Shown here one piece after another: positions 42,956-53,503 of a stretch of DNA of 64,000 nucleotides (its first letter is position 1; the number at the start of each line of letters is the position of its first letter). Source of the stretch: Arthrobacter sp. Leaf137 (lineage in GTDB: Bacteria; Actinomycetota; Actinomycetes; Actinomycetales; Micrococcaceae); the NCBI RefSeq assembly GCF_001423525.1, contig NZ_LMOI01000012.1:66115-130114 (forward strand). Direction: 5' to 3'. Both the position numbers and the translations under genes were made by a program. Under the pieces are notes generated by a model that saw nothing but the letters and a program-made list of their open reading frames with translations, ran no database searches and was not told the origin of the DNA.

Positions 42956-42990
42956 GCAATGTGCCCCGGGACCGCAGGTGCGGCCGGGGA

Positions 42991-43611
42991 TTACTCGAAG
43001 CGTGACGGGTCTCCCATGCCGCGCCGGACCACCTCGGCCACCCCGCTGGAAAAATCCACCACCGTAGTGGGTTCGGCCCCGCAGTCGCCGGCGTCGATCA
43101 CCGCGTCCACCTGGTGGTCCAGCCGTTCCTTGATCTCCCAGCCCACGGTCAGGGGCTCGTCCTCGTCCGGCAGCAGCAGGGTACTGGACAGCAGCGGTTC
43201 ACCCAGTTCGGCCAGCAGGGCCTGGACTACCCGGTTGTCGGGGATCCGCACGCCCACCGTCTTCTTCTTCGGGTGCAGCAGCCGCTTGGGGACCTCCTTG
43301 GTGGCCGGCAGGATGAACGTGTAGCTTCCGGGTGTCACGGACTTAATGCTCCGGAACACATCGTTGCCGATGTTCACGAACTGGCCCAGCTGGGCGAAGT
43401 CACGGCAGACCAGGGTGAAGTGGTGCTTGTCATCCAGGTGCCGGATGGTCCGGATCCGGTCCAGCGCCTCTTTGTTGCCCATCTGTGCCCCCAGCGCATA
43501 GCAGGAGTCTGTGGGGTAAGCGATCAGCCCGCCGTCGCGGACAATGCTGACGGCCTGCGCAATGGCGCGGGGCTGGGGATCGTGCGGATGAACATCGAAG
43601 AATCTGGCCAT
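42991..43611 (-). CDS. L-threonylcarbamoyladenylate synthase family protein (YciO/YrdC/Sua5)
   Basis: 206 residues from the ATG at 43611 (a GTG one codon upstream is also possible). The YrdC fold is clear: 'GGLIAYPTDSCYALGAQ' with the 'KEALDRIRTIRHLD' segment, 'KHHFTLVC', 'PGSYTFILPATKEVPKRL', 'TVGVRIPDN' and 'LSSTLLLP'. True TsaC/Sua5 make the tRNA t6A precursor; this subgroup (YciO-like, about 200 residues, no Sua5 tail) is less sure, since YciO paralogues are weak or different in activity. No other t6A gene is nearby. Confidence 0.88.
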   Translation of the reverse strand: MARFFDVHPHDPQPRAIAQAVSIVRDGGLIAYPTDSCYALGAQMGNKEALDRIRTIRHLDDKHHFTLVCRDFAQLGQFVNIGNDVFRSIKSVTPGSYTFILPATKEVPKRLLHPKKKTVGVRIPDNRVVQALLAELGEPLLSSTLLLPDEDEPLTVGWEIKERLDHQVDAVIDAGDCGAEPTTVVDFSSGVAEVVRRGMGDPSRFE

Positions 43612-43661
43612 CACCCGAGCCTACTTTCCTCCGGTGCGATAGGCACCACTTTCCACCCGGG

Positions 43662-45644
43662 TCAGCCGACGTGGACCCACGGGCGCTGGGTGACGTCCGG
43701 TTCGGCCTCGCGCAGGATTTCGCGGGTCACCGGGGCAATCTCGCCCTCGCCGAGCACCAGGAACCGCAGGAGGTTCGACACCGGGTTGCCTTCGGTCCAG
43801 CGGAAGTAGATGTGCGGCATCAGCCCCGTAACATCCCGGATGTGCAGGAGCACCGAGGCGATGGTGTTGGGAACCACCGGGCCGTGGACTTCCAGCACGG
43901 GGTAGCCGTGGCGGAGGACGCCGCGTACTTCCAGGGCCGTTTCGAAGTCCGAGGAGTCGTCCACCATCACTTCGAGGAACAGGGGGGTGGCGTTGTCCGG
44001 GAAGTGGCTCGCTTCAGTGGCGGAGGCCAGCTTCCGGCGGTACGCCTCGGCGGACTGGCGCAGCGGCTCGTGGGCGATGATGCCGATGGGGCCGGCCACC
44101 GCGGAGGTGACGAACTGCAGCGCCTCTGTGTCCAGGCGGACGTGGGTGGCGTGCAGCTCGAAGGACCGCAGCACCCTGGACAGCAGGGAGATGGCCACGA
44201 TCGCCAGGATGAAGAACCCGGCAATCCTGATGCCCTCGGGCCGCTCGAAGATGTTGGCCACTGTGGTGTACAGGAACAGCAACGCGATGACGGCGAAGCC
44301 GAAGCTCCTGCGCCGTTGCCGGAGCCGGCGCGCGGACAACGTCACGGCAACTGCGGCGGAGGTCATCAGCACCAGGACGCCGGTGGCGTAGGCACCGCCC
44401 TGGGCATCGACGTCGGCCTCGAACAGCACCGTGATGAGGACGCCCGTCAGCGTGAAGACCAGCACCAGGGGCCGGACCGCTTTGGCCCACTCCGGGGCCA
44501 TGCCGTACCGGGGCAGGTACCGGGGTACGAGGTTCAGGAGCCCGGCCATCGCGGAGGCGCCCGCAAACCACAGGATGGCGATGGTGCTGATGTCGTACAC
44601 CGTGCCGAACTCCGGGCCCAGGTAGGTGTGCGCCAGGAACGCCAGGGCGCGCCCATTCGCCTCGCCGCCGGGCTGGAACTGCTGCTCCGGAATCAGGACC
44701 ACCGTGGCGAAACTGCTGGTGATCAGGAACGTGCTCATGATCAGGGCGGCAGTGGTCAGCATGCGGCGGGTGCCGCGGATCCGCCCCGCGGGGTTGGCCT
44801 CGGTGTCGCCTGCACTGCCCCGGATTTGCGGCATGACAGCCACCCCCGTCTCAAACCCGGAGAGGCCCAACGCCAGGCGGGGGAATACCAGCAGCGCCAG
44901 GGCCACCGCCATCAGGGGGTTTCCGTGGCTGGTGGTGAGGGCATCCCACCATCCGCTGACCGCCACCGGGTGGGTGGCCGCCTCGGCGAGCGCCCGGGCC
45001 ACCACCACCACGTTCAGCGCCAGGTACACGGCCACCAGCACCACCGCGATGCCGATGGCCTCCTTGAAGCCCCGCAGGAACACTGCCGCGAGCAAGCCCA
45101 ACAGCACCAGGGTGATGGCGACGTTCTGGCCGTGCAGCCAGCCGGGTGCGAACGGGTTCTCGATCAGATGGGCGGTGGCATCGGCCGCGGACAGCGTCAT
45201 GGTGATCATGAAGTCAGTCGCCGCGAAGCCGAGAAGAACCAGGACCAGAAGCTTCCCGCCCCAGCGCGGAAGGAGGCGTTCAAGCATGGCGATGGACCCC
45301 TCGCCGCGCGGGCTCTCCGCCGCCACCCGCCGGTACACGGGAAGCGCCCCCAACAGGGTGACCGCCACCAGTACCAGCGTGGCGAGCGGGGAGATGGCAC
45401 CGGCGGCAAGGGCAGCGATAGCGGGCTGGTAGCCCAGGGTGGAGAAGTAGTCCACGCCCGTCAGGCACATCACCTGCCACCAGCGGTGCTTCCGGTGCCC
45501 GCTGGCAGCCACGCCGCCCGGACCCTGGTGCGTGCCCTTGGTGTCCTGCAGCCCAAACAGCAGCCAGTTCTTCATCGCCACGCCCCGGGGGAGCGGTGGG
45601 ACCGAGGGATCAGCCGGGGGCCGGCTCATGGTGGTCATCGCCAT
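43662..45644 (-). CDS. APC-superfamily permease with C-terminal cytoplasmic domain
   Basis: 660 residues from the ATG at 45644 (a second ATG two codons on fits the AAAGG site better). The first 500 residues hold about 12 membrane helices of the amino acid-polyamine-organocation fold, starting '[21 protein letters not shown]'. The last 150 residues are soluble. Annotated relatives are called amino acid permeases, but the gene faces a KdpD/KdpE-like pair across 177 bases, and some APC proteins (KimA, Kup) carry potassium. A potassium or osmotic role is therefore an inference from context. Substrate unknown. Confidence 0.85.
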   Translation of the reverse strand: MAMTTMSRPPADPSVPPLPRGVAMKNWLLFGLQDTKGTHQGPGGVAASGHRKHRWWQVMCLTGVDYFSTLGYQPAIAALAAGAISPLATLVLVAVTLLGALPVYRRVAAESPRGEGSIAMLERLLPRWGGKLLVLVLLGFAATDFMITMTLSAADATAHLIENPFAPGWLHGQNVAITLVLLGLLAAVFLRGFKEAIGIAVVLVAVYLALNVVVVARALAEAATHPVAVSGWWDALTTSHGNPLMAVALALLVFPRLALGLSGFETGVAVMPQIRGSAGDTEANPAGRIRGTRRMLTTAALIMSTFLITSSFATVVLIPEQQFQPGGEANGRALAFLAHTYLGPEFGTVYDISTIAILWFAGASAMAGLLNLVPRYLPRYGMAPEWAKAVRPLVLVFTLTGVLITVLFEADVDAQGGAYATGVLVLMTSAAVAVTLSARRLRQRRRSFGFAVIALLFLYTTVANIFERPEGIRIAGFFILAIVAISLLSRVLRSFELHATHVRLDTEALQFVTSAVAGPIGIIAHEPLRQSAEAYRRKLASATEASHFPDNATPLFLEVMVDDSSDFETALEVRGVLRHGYPVLEVHGPVVPNTIASVLLHIRDVTGLMPHIYFRWTEGNPVSNLLRFLVLGEGEIAPVTREILREAEPDVTQRPWVHVG

Positions 45645-45729
45645 GCCTTTCGATTCAAAGTCCCGGCACGCCGCCGGGCACAGCCGAACGTAGCACCGGG
45701 CGGGGGCAGCGGAGCCGCCAATGGGACGA

Positions 45730-45746
45730 TCTTGATGCATCCTTAA
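45730..45746. promoter_or_regulatory. Candidate OmpR/KdpE-type direct repeat between permease and kinase
   Basis: On the minus strand TTAAGG (45746-45741) and TCAAGA (45735-45730) begin 11 bases apart, the spacing preferred by OmpR/PhoB-family regulators. The site is A/T-rich within a GC-rich spacer between divergent genes, 76 bases before the kinase start and 86 before the permease start. Confidence 0.45.
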
Positions 45747-45821
45747 CGCCGTTGTGAGCGGACCCACACACCGCGGCCCCACAGCGCGTCCACCTGCCGC
45801 AACGGTGGAAGAATGTGCCTC

Positions 45822-47734
45822 ATGGCAACCGAACGGATCGTCGCCGGCCTCAAGGGCGGGGACGACGACGAACTCCTGGTCAGGCGCGCCGCGCGCCTTG
45901 CGGGGCGCGGCGGCGGGGAATTGCTGGCGGTGCACGTGAGGACCCCGTCAGGGACCGGCGGAGACTCGCCACGCGCCCTCGAAGACCAGCGCCGCGCAGT
46001 GGCCGGCCTCGGCGGCGAGTACCACGCGCTCGCCGGAAACGACGTCGCGCAGGCCCTGCTGGACTACGCACGGTCGGTGCAGGCGACCCACATCCTGGTG
46101 GGACAGTCACGGCGGCAGCGGATTGCTGGACTCTTCCGCGGCACCGTTGAAGCCCGGGTGGTGCGCGACGCCGGCGACATCGACGTCCAGGTGGTGCCCC
46201 GTGACCCGGCCGCCCGCCCGCCGCGGCGGGTACGGACGGAACTTGGCCGGGGCAGGACCCTGGCGGGGTTCGCGCTCGCGGCCATCCTTCCGGCCGGCCT
46301 TCAGCTGCTCCTGGCCGTGCTGGACCACAGCGTGGCCACGGCGGTGCTGGTCCAGCTGGCGGGGGCGGTGGCCGTCGCCCTGGTGGGCGGGCTGTGGCCG
46401 GCGGTGGCCGGTGCGCTCTGGAGCAGCTTGCTGGTCAACTACTTTTCCACGCCGCCCGTGGGGGACCTCGCCATCCACGACCCCCAGGACGTCCTGGCGC
46501 TGGGCGTCTTCGTGGGGGTGTCCGTTGCAGTGGCCGGCGTGGTGGACGGATCGGCGCGCCGCTCCAAGGAAGCGGCCCTCGCCCGGGCCGAAGCAGCAAC
46601 CCTGGGTGACCTTGCCCTGGGGGCCTCCCGCTCCGAGGACTCGCTGCAGGCACTGCTCGCGGAGTCCCTCAGTGTCTTCGGGGTCTCCGGAGCGGCCGTG
46701 GTCACGGCTGCCGCCGACCCTCCGCAGCAGGGCTGGGACCTTGTGGCGGGAACGGGGGACATCCCGGGCTGGGAAAAGGGCCCGGAGGGTTCGGCGGCGC
46801 GGACTGCCGAGGAATTGGGCGGCCGCACGTGGCTGCTCCTGTTCGGGCGGGAGATTTCCCGTGCGGAGCGCCGGCTGGTGGATGCTTTCGGGGTTCATGT
46901 CCAAGCACTGCTGGAACGGCGGCAGCTGGCGGCGAGCAGGCTCGAGATTTCCCGCCTTGCCGAGGGTAACGCCATGCGGACCGCCATCCTCCGGGCAGTG
47001 TCCCACGATCTTCGGACACCGCTGGCGGGCATCAAGCTGGCGGCCGGGGGCCTGCTCCAGGACGGCGTCGGCTACGGTCCGGAGGAACGGAGGGAACTGC
47101 TGGAAACCATTGATGAATGCACGGACCGGCTGGACGGGCTGGTGGGCAACCTCCTGGACATGTCCAGGATTACGGCCCAGTCCGTTGAACCGCTGCTGGA
47201 GCCCGTGTGGTGGCGGGACGCCGTGGACCGCGCCCTCCGGACGTGCCCCGCCGGTACCGTGACGGTAGCGCTGCCTGCCAATATGCCGGCTGTGGAAGCG
47301 GACCCCGGGCTGCTGGAGCGCGCCGTCGCCAACGTCGTGGAGAATGCGCTGAAGTACGCCCCCGGGGCGGGCATCACCGTTTCCGGTACGCCGGTGCAAC
47401 TGGCCGGCGCTGCCACGGGCGGCCACCCTGCCGGCGAGCTGCGCATCATCGACCACGGCCCGGGTGTTCCGGCCCGCAAGGTTGTGGAGATGTTCCAGCC
47501 GTTCCAGCGGCTGGGGGACGCGGACCAGGGAACCGGCATCGGGCTGGGACTGGCTGTGGCGCAGGGTTTCGTGCAGGCGATGCGCGGAAGCCTGGACGCT
47601 GAAGAAACACCGGGCGGCGGTCTGACGATGGTCATCCGCCTGCCGCTGTCCACCGGGTCGCCCGTCACAGGATCTCCCGCTACCGGCAGTGCACTGACGG
47701 GACCCGGTGCCGGGCCGGCGGGAGGTGGGCGGGC

Positions 47735-47738
<4 letters not shown>
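45822..47738 (+). CDS. KdpD-like sensor histidine kinase lacking the N-terminal KdpD domain
   Basis: 638 residues; ATG at 45822 is nine bases after GGTGGAAGA (an ATG at 45813 is possible). Order: Usp-like domain (about 4-125), four membrane helices of the DUF4118 type (about 143-245, with the KdpD mark '[22 protein letters not shown]'), a GAF-like region (about 265-365), then a HisKA domain with His395 in '[11 protein letters not shown]' and a full HATPase ('[11 protein letters not shown]', 'DHGPGVP', '[10 protein letters not shown]'). Canonical KdpD begins with a 220-residue Walker-containing sensor domain; this protein has none. It probably senses potassium or osmotic state and phosphorylates the regulator overlapping its 3' end. 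Confidence 0.93.
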
Positions 47739-48457
<719 letters not shown>

Positions 48458-48561
48458 CAACCCTGCCGCGGCGTCCGCCCGCAACCCCTACCCCCGCGGG
48501 CGCCCATGGTGCAGGATGTTGTCTGGTTCATGAGCACGACACCACGCGAAGGAGATCCAGT

Positions 48562-48996
48562 ATGCCGACCATCCTCAACCCGTACATCAGCTTCCGGGAC
48601 AACGCCCGGGAGGCCCTGAACTTCTACCAGTCAGTCTTCGGCGGCGACCTGAGGGTCAGCACGTTCGGCGAATACCAGATGGCCGAGGACCCGGCGGAAG
48701 CCGAGAAGGTCATGCACGGCATGCTGACCACGCCCAACGGGCTGGTGCTCATGGGCTCGGACACCCCCAACCACATGGAATTCAGCGAGGGCTCCGCCAT
48801 CTCCATTTCCCTCAGCGGCGAGGACGAAACGGAGCTTCGCGGCTACTACGACAAGCTCAGCGGCGACGGGGGTGCCGTCACCGTCCCGATGGAGAAATCC
48901 CCGTGGGGTGACGTCTTCGGCATGTGCACGGACCGGTTCGGCGTCGCTTGGCTGGTCAACGCCAACGCGGGGGAGCGTGCCACGGACGCCCCCTGA
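48562..48996 (+). CDS. PhnB-like VOC-fold protein
   Basis: 144 residues, ATG after AAGGAGA. The vicinal-oxygen-chelate fold of the PhnB group: 'LNPYISFRDNAREALNFYQSVFGG', 'GSDTPNHMEF' and a closing 'PWGDVFGMCTDRFGVAWLVN'. These small proteins are metal-binding or ligand-binding with mostly unknown roles; some database names (3-demethylubiquinone methyltransferase) are misleading. Followed by a hairpin. Confidence 0.9.
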   Translation: MPTILNPYISFRDNAREALNFYQSVFGGDLRVSTFGEYQMAEDPAEAEKVMHGMLTTPNGLVLMGSDTPNHMEFSEGSAISISLSGEDETELRGYYDKLSGDGGAVTVPMEKSPWGDVFGMCTDRFGVAWLVNANAGERATDAP

Positions 48997-49015
48997 TCCG
49001 GCGGTCAAGTCAGCA

Positions 49016-49049
49016 AAGGGCACCCCGCGATCACTGCTGGGGTGCCCTT
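49016..49049. terminator. Bidirectional terminator hairpin
   Basis: Perfect 11-bp arms AAGGGCACCCC (49016-49026) and GGGGTGCCCTT (49039-49049) with a 12-base loop, between the convergent VOC and methyltransferase genes. The flanking A and T bases act as short tracts in both directions. Confidence 0.75.
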
Positions 49050-49066
49050 CCTGTTCCTGGCCGGGG

Positions 49067-50149
49067 CTACACCGACGCCACGAAGTACGCGTTGAAGGGG
49101 TCCTCCGCGAGGTCCAGCACCTCCACGTCACGGAAGCCGGCGTCCCGCAGCATGGCCTCGGCCCTCTGGACGCCCCAGACGGTGCCCAGGCCGTCGCCGT
49201 CCTGGGCCAGCGAAACGGACATGCAGTGCGTGGTGGAAATGGCGTAGAGGAACGCAGCCCAGGGGAGGTCCACATTGTCTTCCAGGGCGCTGGAGGCCTT
49301 AATGTCCACCATCAGGAAGGTCCCACCGGGTTTGAGGGCCCGCCGGATGTTCCGGAGCACTGCTGCAGGGTGGGCCTGGTCGTGCACGGCATCGAACACG
49401 GTGACGAGGTCCAGTTCCTCCCGAAGGTCCAGTGCGGCCGCGTCACAAAGCTCAAAGCGGACGTTGGACAGTCCGAGCCGCAGCGCCTCATCCCGGCCTG
49501 CCTCCAGGGCTTCCGCCAGGAAGTCGTAACCTACGAATGTGCTGGCTGGAAACGCCTGCGCCATCAGGTTGACCGCATGGCCGGCGCCGCACCCCACATC
49601 GGCCACCCGGATTCCCGACCGCAGGTCCGCCACCCTCCCGGACAGCGGGAGGATCACGTCCACCAGCGAATAGTCGTGGACGGCGGCACTGTCAGCGGCC
49701 TGGATCTGGACGAAACCGGGGTACTCGCCGTACTGCAGTCCGCCGCCGGTGCGGAACCTGGCGGCGACCTTCCCGGCCACCTCGCCCATGAGCGTTACGA
49801 AGGTCAGTGTCCTGGCAAGGTTGTCCACGCCTGTCCCGGTCATGGACGGCACGTAGGCCGGCTGCAGGACGTAAGCTTCCGACGCCGGCTCGTAGCCGAT
49901 GATGCCTGCGGTCACCAGGCCGCCCAGCCACTCGCGCACATAGCGTTCGTTCAGCCCGGCAGCATCGGCGATCTGCAGGCTGGTGGCCGGCGGCAGGCCC
50001 GCCAGGACATTGAACAGCCCCGCCTGGTGGCCGATGCTGATGAGCACGGCGGCAGACCCGTCGTTCAGGATGCCCATGAGCCGTTCCGCTGCCGCTGCTT
50101 CCAGGGCCGCCGCCGGTTCGCTTCCCTTTTCCGCCTGGTAAGTGGTCAT
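49067..50149 (-). CDS. SAM-dependent methyltransferase with N-terminal winged helix
   Basis: 360 residues. An N-terminal winged-helix dimerisation domain (about 20-105, 'LLFNVLAGLPPATSLQIADAAGL'-like start, 'ERYVREWLGGLVTAGII') precedes a Rossmann methyltransferase domain with the SAM motif 'VADVGCGAG' (182-190), 'LVTVFDAVHD' and 'PGGTFLMVDIKAS'. The layout matches the Mycobacterium Rv2258c-like family of unknown substrate. A LuxR-TPR regulator gene lies upstream on the same strand after 234 bases. Confidence 0.9.
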   Translation of the reverse strand: MTTYQAEKGSEPAAALEAAAAERLMGILNDGSAAVLISIGHQAGLFNVLAGLPPATSLQIADAAGLNERYVREWLGGLVTAGIIGYEPASEAYVLQPAYVPSMTGTGVDNLARTLTFVTLMGEVAGKVAARFRTGGGLQYGEYPGFVQIQAADSAAVHDYSLVDVILPLSGRVADLRSGIRVADVGCGAGHAVNLMAQAFPASTFVGYDFLAEALEAGRDEALRLGLSNVRFELCDAAALDLREELDLVTVFDAVHDQAHPAAVLRNIRRALKPGGTFLMVDIKASSALEDNVDLPWAAFLYAISTTHCMSVSLAQDGDGLGTVWGVQRAEAMLRDAGFRDVEVLDLAEDPFNAYFVASV

Positions 50150-50383
50150 CGCCTGTCCTCTGTCTTGCCTGTCCCCGGCGTCGGTCCCTCCGGCCCGGGG
50201 TTATCCGGGCTCTCCGGATGCCACCACCGTAAGGCGGAGGAGCAGGCCGCCGCGTCGGGCGGATGATGCATTTCCAAGGGGCCGGCGTGGTGCGGATGAT
50301 GCAGGCGGGCACCCGCCTGGGACGTGCGACGGCGGGGCGCACCCAGGCGGGCCCGCGCCGGGTGTCCCTGCCGGCGTCGTCCC

Positions 50384-51997
50384 TCAGGCCACGTGGTTGT
50401 CCCGCGCCCAATCCGCCGCCGCCGTCCGCGAGGCCACGCCGATCTTGGCGAAGATGTTGGCCAGGTGCCGTCCCACCGTCTTCTCGCTGAGGACGAGGGC
50501 GGCCGCGACGTCCCGGTTGCTGGCACCGCGGCTCACCAGGGCAAGGACCTCAGTCTCGCGCGCCGTAAGTCCGCCGGGCAGCGGATCGTCCAGACGGCGG
50601 ACATCAGGCTGCGCGCCGAGCCCGCGGTAGATCGCCAGGGCTGTGGCGCGGTCCGCTGCAGCGGCGCCCTGCTGCCCCAGGCCGTGCCGGCAGGCGGCCA
50701 GGAGTTCATGCACGGCGGCGATGCTGTAACGCGCATGCTGGTGGCGGTAGATCCTGATGGCGGTCTCCAAGGGCTCCAGCGCATCGGCGTGCCGGCCCGC
50801 AGCCAGGAGTACCCGCGCGCGGGCATGGGCCGCCCAGGCAAGGAAGCCGGGCGAGGCATAGCGGGTTGCGCTCTGTTCCAGCTCGGCGCAATAGGCTTCG
50901 GCGAGCGCCCGCTGCCCGGCAGCCAGCGCAGCTTCCGTGGCCGGCAGCAGGAGACGGGCCTTGTCCAGGGCGGTGCCCTCGCCCATCGAACGGCCCAGGA
51001 GTCCGAGGGCTTCGGTGTGCCGGCCGGACGCCAGCAGCAGCAGTGCCTCGCCCGGCTGCGGATCCACCCCGGCCCGCCGCGCCCTGGCGTACGCCGACCC
51101 GGCGCCCGCCCAGTCCCCGCGGAGCCGCAGGATGTCAGCCAGTTCGCAGAAACCGGCGCCCGCCATCCACCCGTGAGCACCGGCCAGCGCTTCGCTCAGC
51201 GGGCCGATCTCCCTGAGCACTTCGGCCCAGGAGCCCTCGGTGCTGAGCAGCTGGAGCTCGTGGACCCGGGTCACCTGGGCATACACGAACGTGCCGGACA
51301 TCCCGGCTGTCCACCGCTGCAGGGCATCGGTCCACGCCCGCATCCGTGCGTAGTCGCCCAAGGCGTGGCAGAGGTGCGTCACGGTGCAGTAGATGTCGCC
51401 GCTCCACTCCGCCGGGACCTCGCCGGCGAGCACGGGCAGCATCGCTTCATCGAGGTGCCGGAAGCCCGTTTCAACATCGCCGGCACGTACCAGGGCCAGG
51501 CCTGCCAGAACCCTTGAGAAGCACGCCAGGGCCGGGTCACTGCATGTGCGGGAGAGGTCTTCGAGTGCCGCAGCGGCGTCTGTGGCAGGTCCCGGGTCAC
51601 CCTCGAAATCCATGGTCATGGTTGCCTCCAGGTATTGGAGGTAGCCGTAAGCGGGCAGCGTCTCGAGCCCGAGGAGTGTCCGCCGGGCCCGGCTGAGCCA
51701 TCCGGACGCGAGGGCCAGGTCCCCGCGGGTGCCCCACCGCAGACTGAGTTCGATGGCCGTCATGGCAGCACCGGCACGGTCGCCGCTTTCCGCGAGGTGC
51801 CGGTACAGTTCCTCGGAGTTGGCCAGCGATGCCGCTACATCGCCCAGCCACCAGGCGGAGTCCGCCAGGGCTTCGAGGTCGCCGGCAGGCAGGGGCGCCA
51901 GCCCGGACGCTTCGCGGAGGTCCCGTTCGGCCGCAGTCCAGTCCCTCCGGGCGAACGCTTCCCGCCCGGACGCCAGCAACTGGTCCAGTTCCGTCAT
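50384..51997 (-). CDS. LuxR-family regulator with TPR-like helical body
   Basis: 537 residues. The C-terminal LuxR/GerE helix-turn-helix (about 472-530) has 'LTARETEVLALVSRGASNRDVAAAL' and 'SEKTVGRHLANIFAKIGV'. The preceding 460 residues are repeats of paired helices rich in Ala/Leu ('ALADSAWWLGDVAASLANSEELYRHLAESGD' style), a TPR-like sensor or scaffold. The AAA ATPase of LAL-type regulators is missing. Its target may be the methyltransferase gene downstream. The signal is unknown. Confidence 0.9.
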   Translation of the reverse strand: MTELDQLLASGREAFARRDWTAAERDLREASGLAPLPAGDLEALADSAWWLGDVAASLANSEELYRHLAESGDRAGAAMTAIELSLRWGTRGDLALASGWLSRARRTLLGLETLPAYGYLQYLEATMTMDFEGDPGPATDAAAALEDLSRTCSDPALACFSRVLAGLALVRAGDVETGFRHLDEAMLPVLAGEVPAEWSGDIYCTVTHLCHALGDYARMRAWTDALQRWTAGMSGTFVYAQVTRVHELQLLSTEGSWAEVLREIGPLSEALAGAHGWMAGAGFCELADILRLRGDWAGAGSAYARARRAGVDPQPGEALLLLASGRHTEALGLLGRSMGEGTALDKARLLLPATEAALAAGQRALAEAYCAELEQSATRYASPGFLAWAAHARARVLLAAGRHADALEPLETAIRIYRHQHARYSIAAVHELLAACRHGLGQQGAAAADRATALAIYRGLGAQPDVRRLDDPLPGGLTARETEVLALVSRGASNRDVAAALVLSEKTVGRHLANIFAKIGVASRTAAADWARDNHVA

Positions 51998-52145
51998 TGG
52001 CCCCTCCGGGACATCGTTTCCAGCGTACTGCTGCCGCCGTGGCCCGAACAGGCAGGCCTATTTTCCGCGAGGGCCCACGGCACTGCTGATGACCATGTCG
52101 AACAGCCGCCTTGAGGCAGCCCCTGCCGCCTGCGAGGATGGTGCA

Positions 52146-52826
52146 GTGGAGCCCCTCTTTGAATTCCTTTCCGATAAATGGTGGCTGGTCTTTCCGCTGA
52201 CCGCTTTCGCCGGCCACTATGCCAATTCGTGGCGCAAGGCCAGCGAGCGGCGGCACCGGCGCAAGGTGGAACTGCTCACCTTGAAGAACCAGGCGCGGGA
52301 GGCCGGAAAGGCTTCGGTGGCGGACCTGGAGGCTCTGACCGCCACGCATGACGCCACCAACCGCCGGTGGCTCGACTACGAACTCGACGTGGGCAAGCTC
52401 ATCGACTTTCCACTCATGACGGACGTGCGTGAACCCCTGACCGTCGCGTTCCTGCGGGCCAAGCGCGACGCCGACGGCCAGCGTCCCCACTCCGCCGCGG
52501 ACCTGTCGCCGGCCCAGTTGGACGCCTACCGGACGGCAGTCAATGCCTTTGCCGTTGCCCTGGACGTGGCAGAGCGGGAAGCCCGTCGGATCCGCGACAG
52601 CAAGTTTTCCGGACCCGAGCGTGAGCGCCTCGCCACAGCCAGGAAGCTGCTGATGATTGCGGAGAACGCGGCCGCCACCCCGGCGGAGCGCCAGGCCGCC
52701 TACAAGCGGGCGCGGCGGGAACTGGACGGGCTGATCGTCCTGCCGGACGTGACCATCGCCGCGCTGGAGAGGCTCGCTGCGCCCGGCCTGGATGCCGGAC
52801 GCAGGCCGTCGGACCAGCCAGGCTGA
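52146..52826 (+). CDS. Conserved hypothetical membrane-anchored protein
   Basis: 226 residues from a GTG eight bases after GAGGA; a longer frame upstream is antisense to the LuxR gene and rejected. A likely membrane helix near the start ('WWLVFPLTAFAGHYANSW') is followed by a basic, helical stretch ('RRHRRKVELLTLKNQAREAG') and a charged alpha-helical domain with 'FPLMTDVREPLTVAFLRAKR'. The same pattern occurs in other actinobacteria without known function. It may be a cytoplasmic coiled-coil protein held at the membrane. Confidence 0.75.
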   Translation: MEPLFEFLSDKWWLVFPLTAFAGHYANSWRKASERRHRRKVELLTLKNQAREAGKASVADLEALTATHDATNRRWLDYELDVGKLIDFPLMTDVREPLTVAFLRAKRDADGQRPHSAADLSPAQLDAYRTAVNAFAVALDVAEREARRIRDSKFSGPERERLATARKLLMIAENAAATPAERQAAYKRARRELDGLIVLPDVTIAALERLAAPGLDAGRRPSDQPG

Positions 52827-52844
52827 TCCGCGCGGACCGGCACC

Positions 52845-53351
52845 GTGGCGCGCACGCTGTATATCGACGTCGACGGCGTCATCTGCCCTTTTGGGCCGGC
52901 CGGAACCACCGGCTGGGGTACTGCGTGGCGAAGGACCGACGCCGGGCTGCTGCCCGTGGCCTACGCCGCTGAGCTGGTTACCGGGCTCAACAACATCGCC
53001 CGCACCGAAGGCGTCCGCTGCGTCTGGCTCACCAGCTGGGAGGAACTTGCCCCCCAGTACCTGTGCCCGGCCATCGGCCTGGACGGCAGCGACTGGCCGT
53101 ATCTCACCGCAGCCGGAGCGGGGACGGGCGAGGGGTGGTGGAAACTCCACGCCATCATGGACCACCTGGAATCCACCGGTCCGGAGGCCGCCGTGTGGAT
53201 CGACGACCAGCTCGGCTACGAGGCCGAAGCGCAGTCATGGGTGCGGCTGCTGGGCCGCCGGATGCTAGCCGTTTCCCCCGATCCCCGGCGCGGAATCTCG
53301 CCCGCCGAGCTGGAGTCCATCCGGTCTTTCCTGGCCGGATCGCTGTTTTGA
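52845..53351 (+). CDS. HAD-superfamily protein of the RNA-repair-associated type
   Basis: 168 residues. The N-terminal 'TLYIDVDGVICPFG' gives the HAD nucleophile Asp8 and acid Asp10; 'CVWLTSWE' is motif II; 'VWIDDQLGYEAE' is motif IV. It resembles the group named 'HAD domain in Swiss Army Knife RNA repair proteins', also found as free proteins in actinobacteria. It begins 18 bases after the preceding gene, so both are probably one transcript. Substrate unknown. Confidence 0.85.
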   Translation: MARTLYIDVDGVICPFGPAGTTGWGTAWRRTDAGLLPVAYAAELVTGLNNIARTEGVRCVWLTSWEELAPQYLCPAIGLDGSDWPYLTAAGAGTGEGWWKLHAIMDHLESTGPEAAVWIDDQLGYEAEAQSWVRLLGRRMLAVSPDPRRGISPAELESIRSFLAGSLF

Positions 53352-53503
53352 CCTGCTGCGCCGGGCGCGTACGATCGATAGGGTTTCACGCCGGTTTGGT
53401 TAGCAGCACAGGACATTCCCCACGAACATCCGGTGAATTATGCTGTGCAGGGCAGCCGGGGTACGGAAACTGCTGAACACCAACTCTGCAGATTGGGCAA
53501 CAG

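Noticed and set aside
41088..42959. A 623-codon minus-strand frame joining the hydrolase to sequence antisense to the LigD-type gene
   Set aside because: Only the last 228 codons match the alpha/beta hydrolase family; the rest mirrors the polymerase gene.
43671..45746. A 691-codon plus-strand frame opposite the APC permease
   Set aside because: Composition is Gly/Arg/His/Gln-rich without domains, a typical shadow of a membrane-protein gene in GC-rich DNA.
53421..53437. PhoP-type box before the PiT transporter
   Set aside because: Minus-strand TTCACC and TTCGTG are 11 bases apart but match the GTTCACC repeats poorly and point the wrong way.
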